Source: Mycobacterium seoulense
Lineage (GTDB): Bacteria > Actinomycetota > Actinomycetes > Mycobacteriales > Mycobacteriaceae
Direction: 5' to 3'
DNA: 64,000 nucleotides
NCBI RefSeq assembly: GCF_010731595.1
Contig: NZ_AP022582.1
Location: 1,054,001-1,118,000 of the forward strand
Part shown: in pieces, positions 36,405 to 44,460 of the stretch
How positions within the stretch are numbered: the first letter of the stretch is position 1
Layout of the letters: every line of letters begins with the position of its first letter
Position numbers and translations under genes: made by a program
The notes under the pieces: generated by a model
Databases searched by the model: none
Told to the model about the DNA's origin: nothing
What the model saw: only the letters and a program-made list of their open reading frames with translations

Positions 36405-37376
36405 GTGGCCAATCATACCTTCGCGCCCGTGGCGCGGTTTAGCGAGCGCCCTCGCTTACCCGTATTGCCTTTGTGCGCAGTCGCGCTCATCGTCCTGGGC
36501 GGGCTGAGCCTTCCACCGGTGGCCTCGGCAGATCAGGGCTGCATTCCCAATAACCAGGCCGGCATGGTGCCGCGCAACGCCCGACAGGGCGACAACGTCT
36601 GTGTGCCACCGAACATCGCCAAGACAGTCCAAGACGAAAACGCTGCCGCGGCCAAGGGTGTGGGCTACGTGCCCGGTGGCGGCGCCTATGGGCCTAAAAC
36701 GTGTACCTCGGGTTTGGTGTGGCGCGAGGCATTCGATGGCGACGGGGTGTGCGTCAGTCCGCCACGGCGACAAGAAACCTGGCAGGAAAACGCCAACGCC
36801 GGTGTCGGCAACACCGGCGGGCTCAAGCCACAGCCCGGCTTCAACCCCGGCGGCGCCCCGGCAGCCCAGGGTAGCGGCGGGCCCGATGCGGCATTGCTTG
36901 CGGCGGTCAACGACGCCCGGGTGAACCCCGCCAAGTACCCGCCTGACCCCACGGATCCCAACACCGGCAAGCCATGGGACACCTCGGGCGCCTCAACGAA
37001 GGCTTGCCCGAAGCCTTTTGCCGACTCGGGGGCCTTGGATAACACGGCCGCGACGCACAACGGCTTCATCGCCACCATGGATGGGAGCTTGGTCAACCAA
37101 GACCACAACATGCACAAGACCGCGAGCGGTGGCCTGGCATACGATCAGGGCGGGCCCATCACGCAGGCCGGGTACGCGAACACCGGGGAGATTGTTGCCA
37201 TCGGGCAATCGTCCGAAGCCGCCGCCTTGAAGTTCTGGATGCAAGACGACGGCGGCGCCAACAACTGGGGTCACCGCAACCTGATCTTGAACTGTGGTCT
37301 CACCGACGCCGGCGCGGCGCACTTCGTGGGCGGTCCCGACAGACACTACTGGACCGTCGACATGGGCTCCCACTAA
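36405..37376 (+). CDS. Secreted protein: two VWR-type modules plus CAP (SCP-like) domain
   Basis: 323 residues from GTG 36405 (GGAGAGGAG about 10 bases upstream). After the signal region (LPLCAVALIVLGGLSLPPVASA) come module A (CIPNNQAGMVPRNARQGDNVC), a Gly-rich linker and module B (CTSGLVWREAFDGDGVCV, then QETWQENANAG). The CAP domain runs from about residue 165 (LLAAVNDARVNP) through ATHNGFIATMD, HNMHKT, NTGEIVAIG, KFWMQDDG and NNWGHRNLILNC to WTVDMGSH. The N-terminal half is nearly the same as that of the protein at 29688. Known CAP proteins act outside the cell in lipid binding or as toxins. Driven by P6 and probably cotranscribed with the lipoprotein gene. Confidence 0.83.
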   Translation: MANHTFAPVARFSERPRLPVLPLCAVALIVLGGLSLPPVASADQGCIPNNQAGMVPRNARQGDNVCVPPNIAKTVQDENAAAAKGVGYVPGGGAYGPKTCTSGLVWREAFDGDGVCVSPPRRQETWQENANAGVGNTGGLKPQPGFNPGGAPAAQGSGGPDAALLAAVNDARVNPAKYPPDPTDPNTGKPWDTSGASTKACPKPFADSGALDNTAATHNGFIATMDGSLVNQDHNMHKTASGGLAYDQGGPITQAGYANTGEIVAIGQSSEAAALKFWMQDDGGANNWGHRNLILNCGLTDAGAAHFVGGPDRHYWTVDMGSH

Positions 37377-37445
37377 CCACACCAGCTTGGGGTGCGGCCG
37401 GCGACCCACGCGACACCGACGATGTGGGGCAACAAGGAGGATCCT

Positions 37446-38030
37446 GTGCAACAGCAAGACATCTCGGCAACCGCGACATCGAGGCCGCGTCCGATCGCGA
37501 ACTTAGTCCGTGGTCCGGTCGCCTTCCTCGCCGTCGCGGCGGTATGGTCCGTCACCTCTGCGTGCGGATCCAACGCCACCACCGCGACCTCGAGTGGTCC
37601 AGGCGGATCGCAGTCGGCGGTCGCTGCCTCACCACACAATGGGAAGCGCATCGATGCCTGCTCGATGATTTCGCCGCAGGACGTCTCGTCGCTGCTCGGA
37701 GTCTCGGTGGCTGGAGTGTCGACGGGCAAGGAGCCCGACATGGGCGACTGTACGTGGACGAATACGTCGACCGAGGAATCGGTTTCACTGACCATCAGCA
37801 ATCCCGGCACCGCCCTCAACAACAGGCTTCCGCCGCCCGCGCCCGGTTTCCCCGATCCGACGGTCCCCGGGCCGGACGGCATGCGCTACCTGGGCGGCGG
37901 CGGCGTGGAGTTTGCGGCCGGTGACCGCACGAACACCGTCCAAGTCGCCGTGCTAAGGCTATCCGCAGGCGAAGCCAATGCGGCGGCCGTGAACCTGGCG
38001 CGCAAAATCACTCCGCTGGTCCCACGGTAA
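37446..38030 (+). CDS. DUF3558-like lipoprotein
   Basis: 194 residues from GTG 37446, set by AGGAGG at 37435. A signal peptide with a lipobox-like VTSAC (GPVAFLAVAAVWSVTSACGS) is followed by DACSMISPQDVSSLLGVSVAGVS and GDCTWTNTSTEESVSLTIS. This pattern of two cysteines around an LLG motif is seen in DUF3558 lipoproteins of actinobacteria. A longer frame starting at 37392 lacks a ribosome-binding site. It lies 69 bases after the CAP gene with no promoter of its own, so it is probably its operon partner. A relic of a second copy lies at 29426-29532. Confidence 0.75.
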   Translation: MQQQDISATATSRPRPIANLVRGPVAFLAVAAVWSVTSACGSNATTATSSGPGGSQSAVAASPHNGKRIDACSMISPQDVSSLLGVSVAGVSTGKEPDMGDCTWTNTSTEESVSLTISNPGTALNNRLPPPAPGFPDPTVPGPDGMRYLGGGGVEFAAGDRTNTVQVAVLRLSAGEANAAAVNLARKITPLVPR

Positions 38031-38104
38031 TCGCCGGCTACCGATCATCGACCGGATGCGATGCCGGCGATTGGTGGTTGTGAACGGCATTGCACAGCAA
38101 CGGG

Positions 38105-38392
38105 TCAGGGTGATACCCACCCGACTGCGGCGCTGATCCGTTCCGGGGGAGCGCCGGCGTCGTGGCAGACCTGTGCAACAAGCTCGGCCGACTCGGCGGC
38201 AAAGACCCCGAACGCGTAATCGTCTGTTGGCACGGCCATCGCCGTCAGCAGCCGAACCTGTTTCCCATTACTGGCCAAGTCTGTGGCACGGCTGTTCAGA
38301 CGATCGGCGGTCTCGCCGATCGAGGTAGCGCACGACTGCGAGCCGTACCACTCGACAAGAAACCGCTTTGCGTCTGCCTCGACGGCCACCAT
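38105..38392 (-). CDS. DUF4242-like small protein
   Basis: 95 residues from ATG 38392. KRFLVEWYGSQSCATSIGETAD, VRLLTAMAVPTDDYAFGVFAAESAELVAQVCHDAGAPPERI resembles the ferredoxin-like DUF4242 family (SCO4226-type, reported to bind nickel). No signal peptide, so cytosolic. The -10 of promoter P7 (TACCGT, 38405-38400) ends seven bases before the ATG, so the mRNA should be leaderless. An upstream in-frame ATG (38428) lies inside the promoter and is rejected. It may be a small sensor or binding protein for the regulon (inference). Confidence 0.65.
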   Translation of the reverse strand: MVAVEADAKRFLVEWYGSQSCATSIGETADRLNSRATDLASNGKQVRLLTAMAVPTDDYAFGVFAAESAELVAQVCHDAGAPPERISAAVGWVSP

Positions 38393-38399
38393 CGTGACC

Positions 38400-38447
38400 A
38401 CGGTACAGCTGCGCGCGTTTGGCGACATCAGGGTTTTCCCTACTACA
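38400..38447 (-). promoter_or_regulatory. Island promoter P7
   Basis: On the minus strand: TGTAGTAGGGAAAACCCTGA (38447 to 38428), then TACCGT (38405 to 38400), 42 bp from box start to -10. The box overlaps the stop codon of LuxR regulator 2. It drives the DUF4242-like gene. Confidence 0.65.
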
Positions 38448-41199
38448 TATCGGATTCAAATCTCCAGGCGTGGACTGTTCCTGATAGCTGCGTGCGGGAG
38501 CGGATGTTGAGTTTGCGGTAGACGCGGCTGAGGTTGACTTCGACTGTTTTGGGGCTGATGAACAGTGCTGCGGCGATGTCGCGGTTGGTCATGCCGGCAA
38601 GGGCCAGCTCGGCGACGCGTTGCTCGGAGGGGGTTAGTCCCTGGGCTCGGCGTCGGCCCGAGGTGCCTCGCGCCAGCTCGGCCTTGGCCCGATCGGCCCA
38701 TAATGTGGTGCCGAGCCGTTCGAAGGTGGCCAGCGCTTCGCGAAATGTCGCCTGTGCGGCGTCGCGCCGGCGTTGACGACGTTGTAGCTGACCGAGCAGC
38801 AATAGGGTTCGGGCGCGTTCGAAGGGCATGGGCAGGCGCTCGTGTTCGGTCATGGCGCGCTCGGCGGCGTCGGTGGCCGCGGTCAGGTCACCGCGCGCGG
38901 CGAGCAGCATCGCGCGACAGCGCGCGCCCACGGCGAGCATCCAGGCGCGGTCGAGCCGACGGCCGTTGCGCTCCAGGGCATCGATCAACGGCTCGGCGTC
39001 ATCGCAACGGTCAAGACCGATCAGCGCCTCGGCGGCATCGGGAATGAAAGAGGCGGCAACGATCTCGGACGAACCTGGGACCGCCTCAAAAGCCTCGAGC
39101 AACGGCTGCAGCGTGTCAAGCGCCGCTTTGGAATTGCCGAGCGACAGCTCCAGGAAGCCCAACGCGGTGATGGCCCACTGGGCCAGCCGGAACGTACCGC
39201 TGCGGCGGCTGGCTGCCAGCGCATCCGTGACGTCGCGTCGGGCCTCGGCCTCACGACCGGCATAAGCGCCGAGCCACCCCCGTGCGATCAGGGCGGATAT
39301 GACCGCTAGATCGCGACCGACTTGCAGCCCAATCTCCATGGTGTCCTCGGCCGCTAGATTGGCCTCGGCGAAGTTGCCGCGCCAGCATTCGACGAGGACA
39401 CGGTGAAAGGTAAGAATGCTCAATTCACCTTCATCGCCGTTTTCCATGGCATCCCGCCGGATTGACCGCATCTCCGCGCTAGCGCGTTCGAGCTGGCCGG
39501 TGAACGCCAACAGCAACGCGTTTTGAACTTTCGGCCGAAAAGGCATCGGCACGTAGAATTCGTTGTCGGCCAACTCAAGTGCGGTTTGCATGCTTTCTTC
39601 GTCGAAACCATCGCCGGCGAGGAAGTCCATCAACACACGCATGCTCAGCGCCTGGCTCAAGGGATGCGGCTCCCCAAGCTGGCGGGCGCACCCGACGGCG
39701 TCGTGGGCGGTAGCCACAGCTTCGTCGAGGCGACCCGCGTTGAACAGCGCCCACGACAACATGACTAACACGGGGACCCGCAAATTGAGTTCGTCGCCCA
39801 CTTCGCTGAGCGCGCGTTGTAACAGATCAGCTGCCTCGAGGTAGCCTTCGTCGTACAGGCGGACGACCGCGAGCAAACTGACGGCTTCGGCCCGCAGACG
39901 TCCGGGCGCCAATTGTTGGATGCACTTTTCGAGCAGCTGGCGCGCGCGTTGATGATCGCCGGCGAAGAAATAGCTTTGGGCACAACTGATCCGGCGTTCA
40001 GGAGTATCTCCGCCCAGAGCGATTGCAAGTTCAAGCAGCTCGGCGGCAGCCGCGGGGGCGCCCCTACTACGGGCGGTTTCGGCGGCAGTGTCGAGGGCCT
40101 CCATGGTCTGCGGCTCGCCGCTGGTATCGGACAGGGCGAGGTGCCGCGCCCGTAGTTCCGGTTCGGTGACAACCTCGGCAAGGCGCCGGTGCATCGCTCT
40201 GCGGCGTCGCGGCGGTGCGCCGCTGTACACGCCGTGGGCGAGTACCGGGTGAGTGAACCGGAGGCGGTTGCCGTCGATAACTACGACCGACTGAGTTTCG
40301 GCCTCGCCGAGCAATTCGACGACGCGGTCCGGCGCGGTGTCAATCGCTTGGGCGACCATCTGCACCGTCGGATCGGGGAGGCTGGCCATCGCAAGCAGCG
40401 CGTCCCCGGCGGCTCCGCTCACCCGACCGATCCTCGAGCTCACCAGTTCGCCGAGGCTGCCGGGCAAGCTCAAGGCGGTGGTGCGACGATCGTTTTCGAG
40501 TTCGCGGGCCAGTTCTAATCCGAAAAACGGGTTCCCGCCGGAGATTTCGTGAATCCGTAACAACATCGGACGCGCTTGCGAGCTACCCAGCCGAAGCGTG
40601 AGGAGCTGGTGTAGTTCGCCGACTGTCAATGGCTGCAGCCGGATTCGGCGGGTCGCGTCCGGACCTTGGAGCTGTACCCGCGGCGCGGCCTCATCGGTTC
40701 GTAGCGTGCACAACAACGCCGCTCCCGGCGGAAGTCTGCGCGCTGCGAACGATATGACGTTGGCGCTGGAGGTATCCAGCCACTGCAGGTCGTCGATCGC
40801 GACAATGACCGGGCCCTGGGTGGCGAGCTGGTCGAGGACGGCCACGAAAGCCGCTGCCACCGCGCGCGCATCGGTGTCCTGAGTGTCGCGGCGACGCAAA
40901 AGGGCGGCGTCCAAGCCGTGTCGCTGTGGCTCTGGTCGCTCTGCCCATATGGCCGGATCGACATCGCTGAGCAGGTCGGCCAGCGTGGTGTAGGCCAGGA
41001 CCGATTCGGCGGCGGCGGCGCGGCCCGTGAGGACACGGAAGGCGCGCTCGCGGGCCCGGTCTACAGCATCGAGCCAGAGGGTCGTCTTACCAATGCCGGG
41101 CTCGCCCTCGATGATCAAAGCGGACGGTGCGCGCAGCGCCGAGTCAAGGAAGTCGACGAGGGCCCGCTCCTCGGCCTGTCGGCCTACGATTCGTTCCAC
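38443..41199 (-). CDS. LuxR-family regulator, LAL type, island regulator 2
   Basis: 918 residues. The intact Walker A GEPGIGKTT has Lys38; Walker B is VIVAIDDLQWLD. A TPR-rich middle precedes the C-terminal HTH (LTPSEQRVAELALAGMTNRD, then ISPKTVEVNLSRVYRKLNI). The GTG start at 41199 follows the stop of regulator 3 by six bases, so the two form an operon. The last 190 or so codons are almost identical in DNA to those of regulator 3, while the rest is only moderately similar; the extreme C-terminus (HAWRFESDM) is unique. LAL regulators couple ligand and ATP binding to promoter activation. Ligand unknown. Confidence 0.9.
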   Translation of the reverse strand: MERIVGRQAEERALVDFLDSALRAPSALIIEGEPGIGKTTLWLDAVDRARERAFRVLTGRAAAAESVLAYTTLADLLSDVDPAIWAERPEPQRHGLDAALLRRRDTQDTDARAVAAAFVAVLDQLATQGPVIVAIDDLQWLDTSSANVISFAARRLPPGAALLCTLRTDEAAPRVQLQGPDATRRIRLQPLTVGELHQLLTLRLGSSQARPMLLRIHEISGGNPFFGLELARELENDRRTTALSLPGSLGELVSSRIGRVSGAAGDALLAMASLPDPTVQMVAQAIDTAPDRVVELLGEAETQSVVVIDGNRLRFTHPVLAHGVYSGAPPRRRRAMHRRLAEVVTEPELRARHLALSDTSGEPQTMEALDTAAETARSRGAPAAAAELLELAIALGGDTPERRISCAQSYFFAGDHQRARQLLEKCIQQLAPGRLRAEAVSLLAVVRLYDEGYLEAADLLQRALSEVGDELNLRVPVLVMLSWALFNAGRLDEAVATAHDAVGCARQLGEPHPLSQALSMRVLMDFLAGDGFDEESMQTALELADNEFYVPMPFRPKVQNALLLAFTGQLERASAEMRSIRRDAMENGDEGELSILTFHRVLVECWRGNFAEANLAAEDTMEIGLQVGRDLAVISALIARGWLGAYAGREAEARRDVTDALAASRRSGTFRLAQWAITALGFLELSLGNSKAALDTLQPLLEAFEAVPGSSEIVAASFIPDAAEALIGLDRCDDAEPLIDALERNGRRLDRAWMLAVGARCRAMLLAARGDLTAATDAAERAMTEHERLPMPFERARTLLLLGQLQRRQRRRDAAQATFREALATFERLGTTLWADRAKAELARGTSGRRRAQGLTPSEQRVAELALAGMTNRDIAAALFISPKTVEVNLSRVYRKLNIRSRTQLSGTVHAWRFESDM
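38493..39054. repeat. 562-bp near-identical repeat, copy 1 (3' part of LuxR regulator 2)
   Basis: Matches 41262-41823 at a constant offset of 2769 bp. I found a single difference by eye, TAGACGCGG versus TAGATGCGG near the left end (Val versus Ile). Outside these limits the two genes diverge abruptly. Confidence 0.9.
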
Positions 41200-41205
41200 C
41201 GGTTC

Positions 41206-43974
41206 CTACTTTGTGGGTGATTCGTATTGGTTGGCGGGCGCCAGTGCGCGGTAGAGCTCCATGCGGGAGCGGATGTTGAGTTTGCGGTAGATGCGGCTGA
41301 GGTTGACTTCGACTGTTTTGGGGCTGATGAACAGTGCTGCGGCGATGTCGCGGTTGGTCATGCCGGCAAGGGCCAGCTCGGCGACGCGTTGCTCGGAGGG
41401 GGTTAGTCCCTGGGCTCGGCGTCGGCCCGAGGTGCCTCGCGCCAGCTCGGCCTTGGCCCGATCGGCCCATAATGTGGTGCCGAGCCGTTCGAAGGTGGCC
41501 AGCGCTTCGCGAAATGTCGCCTGTGCGGCGTCGCGCCGGCGTTGACGACGTTGTAGCTGACCGAGCAGCAATAGGGTTCGGGCGCGTTCGAAGGGCATGG
41601 GCAGGCGCTCGTGTTCGGTCATGGCGCGCTCGGCGGCGTCGGTGGCCGCGGTCAGGTCACCGCGCGCGGCGAGCAGCATCGCGCGACAGCGCGCGCCCAC
41701 GGCGAGCATCCAGGCGCGGTCGAGCCGACGGCCGTTGCGCTCCAGGGCATCGATCAACGGCTCGGCGTCATCGCAACGGTCAAGACCGATCAGCGCCTCG
41801 GCGGCATCGGGAATGAAAGAGGCCGAAATGATCTCCGTGGCATCTGGGAAGATCTGCAACAGCCGCAACAGCGGTTCGAGAGTGTTGACCGCCGCTTGGT
41901 AGTCACCACATGACAGCTCTACGAAACCGCCCAGGGTGGCGGGCCATTCGGCCAACCGCATGGAGCCACACCGTTGCGCGGCCGCGATCGCGTCGCGGAG
42001 ATCACGGCGGGCGTCGTCGACGCGGCCGCCGTAGGCGGCGGCGGCGGCCCGAATCGTCAGCGCGATGAACAGTGGGAAGTCACCGCCGAGTTGCGCCGCG
42101 CGCTCCGTCGTTTCGTCGGCTATCAGCGCCGCGCTTTTCAGGTCACCGCGCCAGATATCGATCAGCGCGAGCTGGAACGCGGTGAAGATCAGCTCGCCTT
42201 CCTCGCCTAGGGTGATACAGCGTTGGCTCACAGCCGCCATCTCTTCGCGGGCGGCTTCGAGCCCACCCGTCCACGCGCGCAGCAGCGTCATCTGCACGCT
42301 GGGGCGAAAGGCTAAGGGGACGTACCGGTCTCGCTCCTCCAAGTCGACGGCGCGTTGTAAGGCCCGCTCGTCGAAGCCGCGTCCTCCCATGAAATCCATC
42401 ATCGCGCGCATTCCCAAGGCGGGGCTGAGTAGCGCGGCGATATTCAGGCGTTCGGCTTCGGCGACGGCCTGCTCGACGCGCTGGTACGCCTCATCGGGTC
42501 TTCCGGCGTTGAGCAACGCGAATGACAAGGTGATCAGGATGCGTACCCGCACCCCTGGATCGCCGGCGCTATCGAGCAACCCGGCTTCGAGTAGCTCTGC
42601 CGCATCCAGGAAGCTGTCGTCGTATAGGCGCACCAGCCCGAGCTGAAGCAAAGCCTCCGCGCGCATCGACCCGGCCGGCAGCTCTGCGACGACTTCGTCA
42701 AGGACCTGCCTGGCGTGCGCGGGATCACTTGCATCGAAATAGTATGTAGCACAACGAATTCGCCGATCTGGTTCGTCGGCACCGAGGCCTATGGCCAGCT
42801 CCAGCAGTTCGGCGGCGGCGGCGGGCGCTCCTCTGCCGCGCGCTATCTCCGCGGCGGCGTCCAGTGCTGCTATGGTCTGCTGCTCGCCGGTGGTATCCGA
42901 TAACGCGAGGTGGCGTGCGCGCAGCTCGGGTTCGCTGACGAGTTCGGCCAGGCGCCGGTGCATGGCATGGCGGCGGCGCGGCGGGGCCCCGTTGTACACA
43001 CCGTGCGCCAAGACTGGGTGGGTGAAACGGAGTCGGTTTCCGTCGATGGTCACCACCCCCTGCGTTTCGGCCTCGCCGAGCGCCTCTACCAGACGATCCG
43101 GCTTGGTCTTGGTCGCCTCGGCTACCAGCTGCACCGTCGGGTTGGGAAGGCTGGCCATCGCAAGCATCGCGTCTTTGGCTCCTGGGGCGAGTCGGCTGAT
43201 CCGCGAACTCACCAGGTCGTCGAGGCTGCTCGGCAAGGTCAACTCGGTGGTGCGGGCATGGGCGCCGACTTCGCGCGCCAACTCCAACGCGAAAAATGGG
43301 TTGCCGCCTGATATTTCGTGAATGCGTAGCAGCGTAGGACGACCCAGCGAAAGCCCCAGACGCAGCAGGAGGACCTCGCGCAATTCACCGACTGTCAACG
43401 GCTGTACCCGGATTCGGCTGACGGCGTCGGGACTGGGCAAGTGCAATCGCGTTGCGGCGTCTTCGGTCCGTGTTGTGCACAACAACGCGGCACCAACCGG
43501 AAGCCTTCGCGCGGCGAACGCTATGCCGTTGGCACTGGAGGTGTCCAGCCACTGCAGATCGTCGATGGCGATCAGCACCGGACCGCCCGCAGCGAGCCGG
43601 TCGATGACGGCGAGAAAACCCGCCGCTACCGCCCTCGGGTCGGTGTCGTGCGGGCGGGCGTGGCGGCGCAACAGTGCGGCGTCCAAGCCCTGCCGCTGCG
43701 GGGTGGGCAGGTCCGCCCATACCGAGTCATCGACGTCGCTGAGCAGATCGGCCAACGCCGTGTAGGCCAGCACCGACTCGGCGGCGGTACTGCGGGTGGT
43801 GAGCACGCGGAAGCCGCGGTCGCGGGCCCGCATGACCACATCCAGCCACAGTGTCGTCTTGCCGATGCCCGGGTCGCCCTCCACGACCAGAGCACATGGC
43901 TGGCGGGGCGCGGAGTCGAGGAAGTCGACGAGGGCGTGCTGTTCCGCCTTTCGGCTAACGATTCGCTCTGACAT
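41206..43974 (-). CDS. LuxR-family regulator, LAL type, island regulator 3
   Basis: 922 residues. Walker A GDPGIGKTT (Lys39); Walker B VLIAIDDLQWLD. A TPR-like middle and HTH (MTNRDIAAALFISPKTVEVN, then LSRIYRKLNIRSRMEL) follow. It is the first gene of the operon with regulator 2. No regulon box is seen in the 80 bases before the ATG at 43974, so it may be expressed independently as the upstream activator. Its NTPase and TPR part differs from those of regulators 1 and 2, suggesting a different ligand for the same DNA target (inference). Confidence 0.9.
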   Translation of the reverse strand: MSERIVSRKAEQHALVDFLDSAPRQPCALVVEGDPGIGKTTLWLDVVMRARDRGFRVLTTRSTAAESVLAYTALADLLSDVDDSVWADLPTPQRQGLDAALLRRHARPHDTDPRAVAAGFLAVIDRLAAGGPVLIAIDDLQWLDTSSANGIAFAARRLPVGAALLCTTRTEDAATRLHLPSPDAVSRIRVQPLTVGELREVLLLRLGLSLGRPTLLRIHEISGGNPFFALELAREVGAHARTTELTLPSSLDDLVSSRISRLAPGAKDAMLAMASLPNPTVQLVAEATKTKPDRLVEALGEAETQGVVTIDGNRLRFTHPVLAHGVYNGAPPRRRHAMHRRLAELVSEPELRARHLALSDTTGEQQTIAALDAAAEIARGRGAPAAAAELLELAIGLGADEPDRRIRCATYYFDASDPAHARQVLDEVVAELPAGSMRAEALLQLGLVRLYDDSFLDAAELLEAGLLDSAGDPGVRVRILITLSFALLNAGRPDEAYQRVEQAVAEAERLNIAALLSPALGMRAMMDFMGGRGFDERALQRAVDLEERDRYVPLAFRPSVQMTLLRAWTGGLEAAREEMAAVSQRCITLGEEGELIFTAFQLALIDIWRGDLKSAALIADETTERAAQLGGDFPLFIALTIRAAAAAYGGRVDDARRDLRDAIAAAQRCGSMRLAEWPATLGGFVELSCGDYQAAVNTLEPLLRLLQIFPDATEIISASFIPDAAEALIGLDRCDDAEPLIDALERNGRRLDRAWMLAVGARCRAMLLAARGDLTAATDAAERAMTEHERLPMPFERARTLLLLGQLQRRQRRRDAAQATFREALATFERLGTTLWADRAKAELARGTSGRRRAQGLTPSEQRVAELALAGMTNRDIAAALFISPKTVEVNLSRIYRKLNIRSRMELYRALAPANQYESPTK
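41262..41823. repeat. 562-bp near-identical repeat, copy 2 (3' part of LuxR regulator 3)
   Basis: Partner of 38493-39054. It covers the HTH and about 130 residues of the preceding helical region. The sharp borders inside two otherwise divergent genes point to gene conversion. Confidence 0.9.
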
Positions 43975-44337
43975 CGTCGGTCCGCGTCCTTAGGCAGCAA
44001 TGGGTCTCACGCGGAAGGCCGTGGCGCGGGGCGCCCGGCTTGCGTAGTAGCGCTTGAGGATTGTTGCCCACGTGCACGCGCGGGCGTCGCCGGTCAGCCG
44101 GTCGGCTGCGCGCTGCGTCCATGGATGCATGAACGCGACCGCTGGGCGGTGCGTACGCGGCTCGCCGGATTGGTAGCCGGCCGGACCGGCAAGGACGTGC
44201 TGCCGTCGCGGCTTATCGAGCCACAAGCGCCACCTGACCTGGCTTCCGCGCAGAGTGGGCACGGGTAAACGGTACACATACTGCCCGCGCCCGGCATGCT
44301 TCCGTAAGCGGACGGGCCAAACTCCTGCTGGCGCAAC
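43975..44337. other. Island right end without a recognised gene
   Basis: A 95-codon minus-strand frame (43990-44277, start MYRLPVPTLRGS) has no recognisable domain, ribosome-binding site or promoter. It is treated as doubtful. No regulon box, integrase or transposase fragment is seen. The stretch ends where similarity to the plsB1 3' end begins. Confidence 0.4.
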
Positions 44338-44430
44338 CTGGATGTCGGGCGGCGCCGCGATTTCGCCGACGAGATCGCGACGGCCGTCCGCCGGGTCAAC
44401 ACCATCGCGGCGCTGGCCGGGGCGCGGTAG
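44338..44430 (+). pseudogene. plsB1 3'-end remnant (right flanking repeat of the island)
   Basis: Reads LDVGRRRDFADEIATAVRRV and on to the stop TAG 44428-44430, against LDVARRRREFADEIATAVRR at the end of plsB1. Only the last 30 or so codons are present. The differences are mostly third-position or conservative, so this copy came from a homologous plsB1 of another lineage or has been drifting for some time. It marks the right border of the island. Confidence 0.82.
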
Positions 44431-44447
44431 GCGGCTTCCTGCCGGCG

Positions 44448-44460
44448 TAGCGTCCTATGG
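44448..44460 (+). promoter_or_regulatory. Leaderless promoter of the MBL gene
   Basis: TAGCGT (44448-44453), seven bases, then GTG 44461. It is a backbone promoter and lacks the island box. Confidence 0.5.

Larger units (their letters stand above)
28486..44387. mobile_element. Accessory genomic island between duplicated plsB1 3' ends
   Basis: About 15.9 kb separates the two 26-bp identical cores. The intervening DNA is visibly more AT-rich than the flanks. Its genes (three LAL-type LuxR regulators, paralogous secreted VWR-module proteins, CAP-like, DUF3558-like and DUF4242-like proteins) have no counterpart in the M. tuberculosis order as I know it. No integrase, transposase or tRNA gene is seen, so the mode of entry is open: homologous exchange with a related chromosome, or site-specific insertion with later loss of the integrase. 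Confidence 0.65.

Noticed and set aside
43990..44277. 95-codon minus-strand ORF at the island's right end
   Set aside because: No recognisable domain or start signal. Noted as doubtful rather than annotated as a gene.
28555..44337. Search for an integrase, transposase or tRNA target in the island
   Set aside because: None found in any frame, so I do not call it an insertion sequence or prophage.
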